Below, in pieces: positions 46,022-49,946 of a DNA stretch of 49,946 nucleotides. The notes under the pieces were generated by a model that was not told where the DNA came from, did not search any database, and saw only the letters and a program-made list of their open reading frames with translations. This DNA is from Alphaproteobacteria bacterium. Lineage in GTDB: Bacteria; Pseudomonadota; Alphaproteobacteria; RF32; CAG-239. A program made the position numbers and the translations under genes. The stretch is from NCBI GenBank assembly GCA_017635595.1, contig JAGBLF010000001.1:1-49946 (forward strand). Direction: 5' to 3'. The stretch's first letter is position 1; each line of letters opens with the position of its first letter.

Positions 46022-46564
46022 TTAATAGTTTATTGATTCAATCCAGGCATCGAAACCATCAGTATCACTGCCTTCGCCTACCCATCCGTTTTGTAAAACA
46101 AATGCACCTTTGCATTGTGCCGTCATATCTCGAATGGTATTTTGAGCTCCTACTTTGCCGTGTGTAATAAACGGAATAACCTTTTTACCGTTAAAATTAT
46201 AGTCGGCAAGAAAAGAACTGACTGCCGGTGTAATTGTACCCCACCAGTTAGGAGACCCGATAAAAATCGTATCATATTCATCAAAATTAACAACTCTGCT
46301 TATCAATTTCGGACGAAATCCGCTTTCTATTTCTTCTTTAACCTGTGCCACCAGATCATTAAAATCATCCGGATATTTGTGTGTTGTTTCAATACGGAAC
46401 AAGTCGCCTCCTGTTGCCCTTTGAATATTTCTGGCAATAGACCTGGTATTCCCCGACAACGAATAATACGCTATCAAAATTTTGTTTTCTTGGATATTGT
46501 CATCATTCTTTGTTCCTTTTAAGGCTGATAACAGGGTTGAAATAATAGATTGAGATTTAGCCAT
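46022..46564 (-). CDS. Flavodoxin family protein
   Basis: 180 residues. A ~27-residue polar extension (MAKSQSIISTLLSALKG..) precedes a flavodoxin-4 type fold. The FMN phosphate loop is YYSLSGNTRSIAR, then FIGSPNWWGTITPAVSSFL (isoalloxazine side) and a GKKVIPFITHGKVGAQNT strand. Similar proteins act as NAD(P)H-linked or ferredoxin-like electron carriers in anaerobes; the partner is not known. It has AAGGAT before the ATG and is convergent with def. Confidence 0.85.
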   Translation of the reverse strand: MAKSQSIISTLLSALKGTKNDDNIQENKILIAYYSLSGNTRSIARNIQRATGGDLFRIETTHKYPDDFNDLVAQVKEEIESGFRPKLISRVVNFDEYDTIFIGSPNWWGTITPAVSSFLADYNFNGKKVIPFITHGKVGAQNTIRDMTAQCKGAFVLQNGWVGEGSDTDGFDAWIESINY

Positions 46565-46639
46565 TTAAGTATCCTTATTAAATATTTCCGTTCTTGTTAT
46601 TAAATTCACTGCAACCTTTGCTTCAAGTAATGTTTTGGG

Positions 46640-46668
46640 TTGACTTTTTTGTCAAACAATTTTATTCT
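46640..46668 (+). promoter_or_regulatory. Promoter of the 46711 gene
   Basis: TTGACT, 17-nt spacer, TATTCT. The leader contains TTATTAAT (46687-46694) and lacks a Shine-Dalgarno sequence. Confidence 0.5.
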
Positions 46669-46710
46669 ATTATAAATCACAATAATTATTAATTTCTTAA
46701 CATTCTTATT

Positions 46711-47112
46711 ATGAAGTTTATCTCTTATTTGAAAGAAATGAGCTTTCGCGAGTACTTTTTCGCGACATGCATGTTTTTAGCTTGGGCTGCTTATCTGCTG
46801 ATGTTCATACAAGAACCGACTAAACTTACTTTTGTCATCGGCAATTGCGGTGTCGGAGTTTGTTTTGTTATCCTCTGTTTGATGGGTAGGAAACTTCCGT
46901 CGGAAAAGGTTTGGATGCGTTATACGGATATAGCCTTTATCTGTCTTTTGGTTATGTACATTACCAATTGCGTTACGGCTTTCTGTTGCTATCCTTCGCT
47001 AGAACAAATTTTCAGTGCCGAATTTTTCTGGCTGATGTTCACATTACCGATTATTTATTTGTGCACGGCAATCTTTTTCGTACTCGGCGTTGTCGGTATC
47101 AAAGATGAATAA
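46711..47112 (+). CDS. Unknown four-helix membrane protein
   Basis: Not recognised. 133 residues with four hydrophobic segments (about 14-33, 40-59, 72-93, 105-129) and short charged ends (MKFISYLKEMSFREY; GIKDE). The hydrophobic segments contain several cysteines. Starts in TTATTATG without Shine-Dalgarno. A single-gene unit with its own promoter and terminator. Confidence 0.7.
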   Translation: MKFISYLKEMSFREYFFATCMFLAWAAYLLMFIQEPTKLTFVIGNCGVGVCFVILCLMGRKLPSEKVWMRYTDIAFICLLVMYITNCVTAFCCYPSLEQIFSAEFFWLMFTLPIIYLCTAIFFVLGVVGIKDE

Positions 47113-47142
47113 TTGCGGCCAACAAGTAAAAAAAATGTTTTT

Positions 47143-47177
47143 ATTCCCCGTTAAACTTGAATGTTGTAACGGGGAAT
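47143..47177 (+). terminator. Terminator after the 46711 gene
   Basis: Stem ATTCCCCGTTA/TAACGGGGAAT with a 13-nt loop, followed by TTTGTTTTT. Confidence 0.8.
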
Positions 47178-47244
47178 TTTGTTTTTAAATTGCTTACGTT
47201 TGATAGGTTTATATCAATTACACATCACAAAAAAATTTTTACTA

Positions 47245-47273
47245 TTGACAAAATTTTTTACATTTCATATAAT
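47245..47273 (+). promoter_or_regulatory. Consensus sigma70 promoter of the ACP-like gene
   Basis: Perfect TTGACA, 17-nt spacer, perfect TATAAT: the strongest promoter seen in the window. Leader of about 40 nt with TTATTAATCAC (47303-47313) and no Shine-Dalgarno. Confidence 0.75.
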
Positions 47274-47319
47274 ACCGACCAATCGCATATAATTTTATTA
47301 ATTTATTAATCACACAATT

Positions 47320-47742
47320 ATGGAAAAATTCAGAATCTTGGACCAACACATTAAAGAGTTAGGTCTTACCCCTCAACAGGTTGTGGAAAGATGGATCGAA
47401 AATGAAACCATCAATCCGTTTGACCTTCCGGTCTTCATCAATGGCACACGAGTCCATGATAAGCCGGCTCAAATCTGTGAGGCAAAGGTTTATTTTCAGG
47501 ATGAAAATAAACAGCGCCTTTTTGCGACCTTGAGCCTTATCATTGCCAAAACGCTGAACATCAATGCCAATACCATCCAGCCGGCCAGCAACTTTCTGAT
47601 GGACCTCGGTGCCGACAGCTTGGGCATGATTGAACTGTGGCAGAATATTGAAAAAGAGTTCAACTGTTCAATCACAGACCAAGATGAAGACATGAAAACC
47701 GTTCAAGACGTGCTGGATTACCTTTCAGCTCGCGGAAAGTAA
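47320..47742 (+). CDS. Acyl carrier protein with N-terminal extension, unlinked to synthase genes
   Basis: 140 residues. Residues ~66-138 form a complete carrier domain with the phosphopantetheine serine Ser100 in FLMDLGADSLGMIELW, followed by IEKEFNCSI and VQDVLDYL. The first ~65 residues (QHIKELGLTPQQVVERWIE, then NPFDLPVFINGTRVHDKP) match nothing I recognise; they are not a signal peptide and could be a docking or partner domain. It is unlike the 78-residue housekeeping AcpP at 20.6 kb. No acyltransferase, ketosynthase or amino-acid-activating gene lies beside it, so its cargo is unknown. Single-gene unit. Confidence 0.85.
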   Translation: MEKFRILDQHIKELGLTPQQVVERWIENETINPFDLPVFINGTRVHDKPAQICEAKVYFQDENKQRLFATLSLIIAKTLNINANTIQPASNFLMDLGADSLGMIELWQNIEKEFNCSITDQDEDMKTVQDVLDYLSARGK

Positions 47743-47760
47743 CCGTCAAAAAATGACTAC

Positions 47761-47800
47761 AATACCGCCTCAGAGCATTCTCTGAAGCGGTATTTGTGTT
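47761..47800 (+). terminator. Terminator after the ACP-like gene
   Basis: A 15-bp stem AATACCGCCTCAGAG/CTCTGAAGCGGTATT with one mismatch and a 4-nt loop, then TTGTGTTTTT. Confidence 0.88.
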
Positions 47801-47831
47801 TTTAAAACCATATTTCGCCAAGTGTTTGGTA

Positions 47832-47860
47832 TTGACATTACTTTACAAACCTTATAGTAT
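47832..47860 (+). promoter_or_regulatory. Promoter of the 47916 gene
   Basis: Perfect TTGACA, 17-nt spacer, TAGTAT. The leader carries TTATTCACTAA (47893-47903), an 11-mer shared with the racemase leader. Confidence 0.55.
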
Positions 47861-47915
47861 GTCGCTTGATTTTTTACAATTCTGCCAACTATTTATTCAC
47901 TAAAATTATACAATT

Positions 47916-48323
47916 ATGAACTTATCCAAATTTATCAAACGCTTTATAGCGCGTCTTAACGCTCCTTACAGCAAGGACGTTATTGTGTGGAACATTTATC
48001 ATACGGATTTGGTGCACCCGGAGTATAATGCCAATTTTGCGCGTATTGCACCCTATGTTCACCTTTATCCCAAGTACTTGAAGTACATCGGTGGCTACGG
48101 AAATTTAGCAAATGCCTACTCTCGTGCCGTATTGCGGCACTTTAACAACAAGCTTCCGTTTGAAATCGAGCAAGCCGTCATTGAAGATAGCCACCCTAAT
48201 CTGGTTTGGAATATGACCGATGCCGGCCATATTTGGAGTTGTAAAGCTGCCGAATTAATGAAGGAGCATAACAAAATTGCGTATGATGATATCATCATTA
48301 CAAGGAAAAAAGTCCGCGATTAA
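47916..48323 (+). CDS. Unknown small soluble protein
   Basis: Not recognised. 135 residues, basic at the N-terminus (LSKFIKRFIARLN), rich in aromatic residues and histidine (VWNIYHTDLVHPEYNANF, YVHLYPKYLKYIGGYGN). No signal or membrane segment. Starts in CAATTATG without Shine-Dalgarno; single-gene unit. Confidence 0.65.
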   Translation: MNLSKFIKRFIARLNAPYSKDVIVWNIYHTDLVHPEYNANFARIAPYVHLYPKYLKYIGGYGNLANAYSRAVLRHFNNKLPFEIEQAVIEDSHPNLVWNMTDAGHIWSCKAAELMKEHNKIAYDDIIITRKKVRD

Positions 48324-48341
48324 TCGACTATGTTTACTTGC

Positions 48342-48373
48342 TATCCGCCGAAGTTTTATATCTTCGACGGATA
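48342..48373 (+). terminator. Terminator-like hairpin after the 47916 gene
   Basis: Stem TATCCGCCGAAG/CTTCGACGGATA (one mismatch), 8-nt loop; the following T-run (CTTTTTTAT) is about 15 nt away, so it is a weaker terminator. Confidence 0.5.
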
Positions 48374-48406
48374 ACTTATATGTAGCTTTTTTATATGTCG
48401 TTTTAC

Positions 48407-48434
48407 TTGACTAAATCTCATTTTCTTATATACT
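48407..48434 (+). promoter_or_regulatory. Promoter of the racemase gene
   Basis: TTGACT, 16-nt spacer, TATACT. The leader has TTATTCACTAA (48467-48477) just before the start. Confidence 0.55.
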
Positions 48435-48482
48435 AAATGAACTTACTTAATTATAGAGATATTTTTTTATTCACTAATTATC

Positions 48483-49199
48483 ATGTATATGGAAAAGAAA
48501 TTGAAAACAATCGGTTTAATTGGCGGTATGAGCTGGGAATCTACGGTTACATACTACCAAGTTATCAATGAGACTGTCAAAGACAGGCTCGGCGGTTTGC
48601 ATTCGGCAAAAATTTTGCTTTACAGCGTCGATTTTGCCGAAATTGAACGTTTCCAATCCGAAGGAAAATGGTCCGAATGCGCCTCTATTTTGGGGAGAGC
48701 AGCTTACCGACTGGAACAGGCCGGTGCAGATTTCATCGTGATTTGTACAAACACAATGCACAAGGTTGCTAACCAAGTTGCCAACTGTGTTGATATTCCG
48801 CTGTTACACATTGCCGAAGCTACCGGCAGCGTACTGAAAGCCGAAAGAGTATCGAAAGTTCTTCTGCTCGGCACCAAATACACCATGCAGCAGGATTTCT
48901 ACAAGCAAAAGCTGCTTGAAGCCGGTATTGAAGTCGTTATCCCCGATGAAAAAGGTGTTGCTTTTGTCAACAGTATCATTTACGACGAGCTGTGTAGAGG
49001 GATTATCTCAGACGTTTCCCGTAAAAAGCTGATTGATCTGTGCTTGAATATTCAACAAAAAAATGATATTCAAGGCATTATTCTCGGATGTACGGAAATC
49101 GGACTTTTGCTTAAGCAAGAAGATTTGCCTTCGTGTAAAGTTTTTGATACCACTCTCATTCATGCCCGCAGGGCTGCACTTTTTTCTTTGAATGTATAA
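48483..49199 (+). CDS. Aspartate/glutamate racemase family protein
   Basis: Cofactor-independent amino-acid racemase, probably aspartate or a related acidic substrate. 238 residues; the first half has KTIGLIGGMSWESTVTYYQ and the catalytic Cys88 in VICTNTMH; the second half has Cys203 in LGCTEIGLL, the two-cysteine arrangement of the family. The ATG at 48483 is used; 48489 (MEKK) is equally possible. No Shine-Dalgarno. D-aspartate or D-glutamate for peptidoglycan, or amino-acid catabolism, are possible roles. Confidence 0.9.
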   Translation: MYMEKKLKTIGLIGGMSWESTVTYYQVINETVKDRLGGLHSAKILLYSVDFAEIERFQSEGKWSECASILGRAAYRLEQAGADFIVICTNTMHKVANQVANCVDIPLLHIAEATGSVLKAERVSKVLLLGTKYTMQQDFYKQKLLEAGIEVVIPDEKGVAFVNSIIYDELCRGIISDVSRKKLIDLCLNIQQKNDIQGIILGCTEIGLLLKQEDLPSCKVFDTTLIHARRAALFSLNV

Positions 49200-49215
49200 C
49201 AGATTTTATCGTATT

Positions 49216-49251
49216 TATGCCGAGTTGAGCCTAAAAGCTTTTCTCGGCATA
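49216..49251 (+). terminator. Terminator after the racemase gene
   Basis: Stem TATGCCGAG/CTCGGCATA with an 18-nt loop, followed by ACATTTTTAA. Confidence 0.7.
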
Positions 49252-49394
49252 ACATTTTTAAATTCAGAGGAAATGTACAAACCGGTACAATGTTCCGAAA
49301 AATTATAACCGGCTCGTCAGTAAGCTTTACACCTCTCTCTGATGCTGTTTTTATTTTTTACTGTCACTCTTGGGCTTGTTATCTTTCCCTGTCA

Positions 49395-49541
49395 TCCTTG
49401 CACTTTTATTTTTTACTGTCATCCTTGCGAATGCGAGGATCTCGGCTGAATCATTAAGTTGCCGGGATCTTCGAGCTATCGCTCAAAGATGACTCTTTTT
49501 TGCCGGGATTCTCGTGCCTACGGCACAAGAATGACTCTTTT
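49395..49541. repeat. Inverted extragenic palindromic repeats (three hairpin units)
   Basis: Non-coding. Two direct units, TTGCCGGGA-hairpin-ATGACTCTTTT, begin near 49459 and 49500. Their stems differ in sequence (ATCTTcGAGC/GCTCaAAGAT; ATTCTcGTGCC/GGCACaAGAAT) but keep the same C-A mismatch position and flanks. A third unit in opposite orientation (TGTCATCCTTGC-gaat-GCGAGGAT, about 49423-49442) lies ahead of them. ACTGTCA plus CTTG follows TTTTTATTTTTT twice (49349-49375, 49402-49428). Resembles the dispersed hairpins known from many alphaproteobacterial intergenic regions. Confidence 0.75.
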
Positions 49542-49550
49542 GATGTTTAA

Positions 49551-49893
49551 ATACGAAGAAAACTCCCTTGCGCAGTGTACAAAGTAGTACCCCGTAACAA
49601 GAAAAATTGCGATTAACGTTTAAATATGCAGAAAGTCCTTTAGCGCAGCGTACAAAGCAGTACATAAGGGAAAAAGTTGATTAAAGAGCTTAATACGAAG
49701 AAACCTCTCTTGCGCGGTGTACAAATGCCCCCACAACACAAAAAAACTTGGAGAACGGTGCTAATAGAAAAAGGCTTTTTCCCGCGGTGTACAAAGTAGT
49801 ACCCGCAACAAGAAAAATTGCGATTAACGTTTAAATACGCAGAAAGTCCTTTAGCGCAGTGTACAAAGCAGTACATAAGCTAAAGGACTTTCA
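49551..49893. repeat. Tandem array of about five ~70-bp units ending in a large hairpin
   Basis: Units start with ATACGAAGAA-like sequence at 49551, 49624, 49693, 49764 and 49835 (spacing 73, 69, 71, 71 bp). Most contain GCGCAGTGTACAAAG(C/T)AGTAC. Units 2 and 5 with the end of the preceding unit are almost identical over about 75 bp (49600-49673 and 49810-49880), a higher-order repeat of 211 bp. ORFs across it have no ribosome site and are repeat translations. The remaining ~50 bases to 49946 hold no gene. Confidence 0.85.
49842..49892. other. Nested hairpin closing the repeat array
   Basis: Perfect 14-bp arms GAAAGTCCTTTAGC (49842-49855) and GCTAAAGGACTTTC (49879-49892) enclose a second small stem TGTAC/GTACA around AAAGCA. 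Only the last unit of the array has the outer right arm. Confidence 0.85.
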
Positions 49894-49946
49894 AGTAGTT
49901 ATACGCTAAGCGCGATTTCCTAAATTACTTTAAAATCTTGGAAACA

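Noticed and set aside
49483..49876. Two short cysteine-rich ORFs (YCFV.CAKGLSAYLNV)
   Set aside because: They are translations of the tandem repeats, with no start signals; similarity between them simply reflects the DNA repeat.
49551..49893. CRISPR array
   Set aside because: Units are ~70 bp and repeat-like throughout, without unique spacers of constant length, and no cas genes are present.

Overview
The window looks like chromosomal DNA of an AT-rich, fermentative alphaproteobacterium of the uncultured gut type (RF32 / 'Azospirillum CAG'-like). This is inferred from the alphaproteobacterial style of MtaB, FtsY, MurF, NrdR, S9 and L13, combined with an anaerobe's gene set: an NADH-linked [FeFe] hydrogenase operon, a second [FeFe] hydrogenase, L-lactate dehydrogenase and a CstA pyruvate/peptide carrier. 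A prepilin starting GRSMIEM and short palindromic extragenic repeats fit the same group. No database search was possible, so taxonomy and most names rest on motif recognition.

Region 1-16.2 kb (minus strand) is a two-partner secretion locus. A giant leukotoxin/filamentous-hemagglutinin-type exoprotein (TpsA) is followed 25 nt later by its outer-membrane transporter (TpsB, cut by the window edge). TpsA is read in one frame over about 5,000 codons but carries one in-frame TAA at 5822-5824, inside a helical segment, so it appears as 3,413 + 1,569 residues. This is the most striking observation in the window.

Region 16.2-25.6 kb: a GC-rich hairpin-bearing spacer, a CAU-anticodon tRNA with a terminator, a DUF378 protein, pgpA, and a fatty-acid/cell-wall cluster (acpP, terminator, fabF, mltG, ygjV-like). 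L-lactate dehydrogenase follows, then a tight mtaB-ftsY-metallophosphoesterase operon and a type IV prepilin-like gene.

Region 25.7-31.3 kb: a periplasmic OB-fold protein, rplM-rpsI, an orphan membrane protein, cstA, a lipoprotein-like alpha/beta hydrolase and an unknown cytosolic protein. Region 31.4-37.0 kb is the hydrogen module: hydC-hydB-hydA (NADH to H2) and downstream a separately started, ferredoxin-type [FeFe] hydrogenase. Together with lactate dehydrogenase these provide redox disposal. The maturases HydE, HydF and HydG are not in the window.

Region 37.1-46.6 kb: an unknown exported protein, a TPR protein, DUF58-MoxR, UvrD/PcrA helicase, then a housekeeping operon murF-nrdR-nusB-def, and a flavodoxin. 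Region 46.7-49.2 kb holds four single-gene units (membrane protein, extended acyl carrier protein, unknown, Asp/Glu racemase). Each has its own promoter, an SD-less AT-rich leader with a related TTATT-type motif, and a hairpin at the 3' side; the orphan gene at 27.5 kb has the same layout. The last 0.7 kb is non-coding and made of inverted extragenic hairpins and a roughly 70-bp tandem repeat array.
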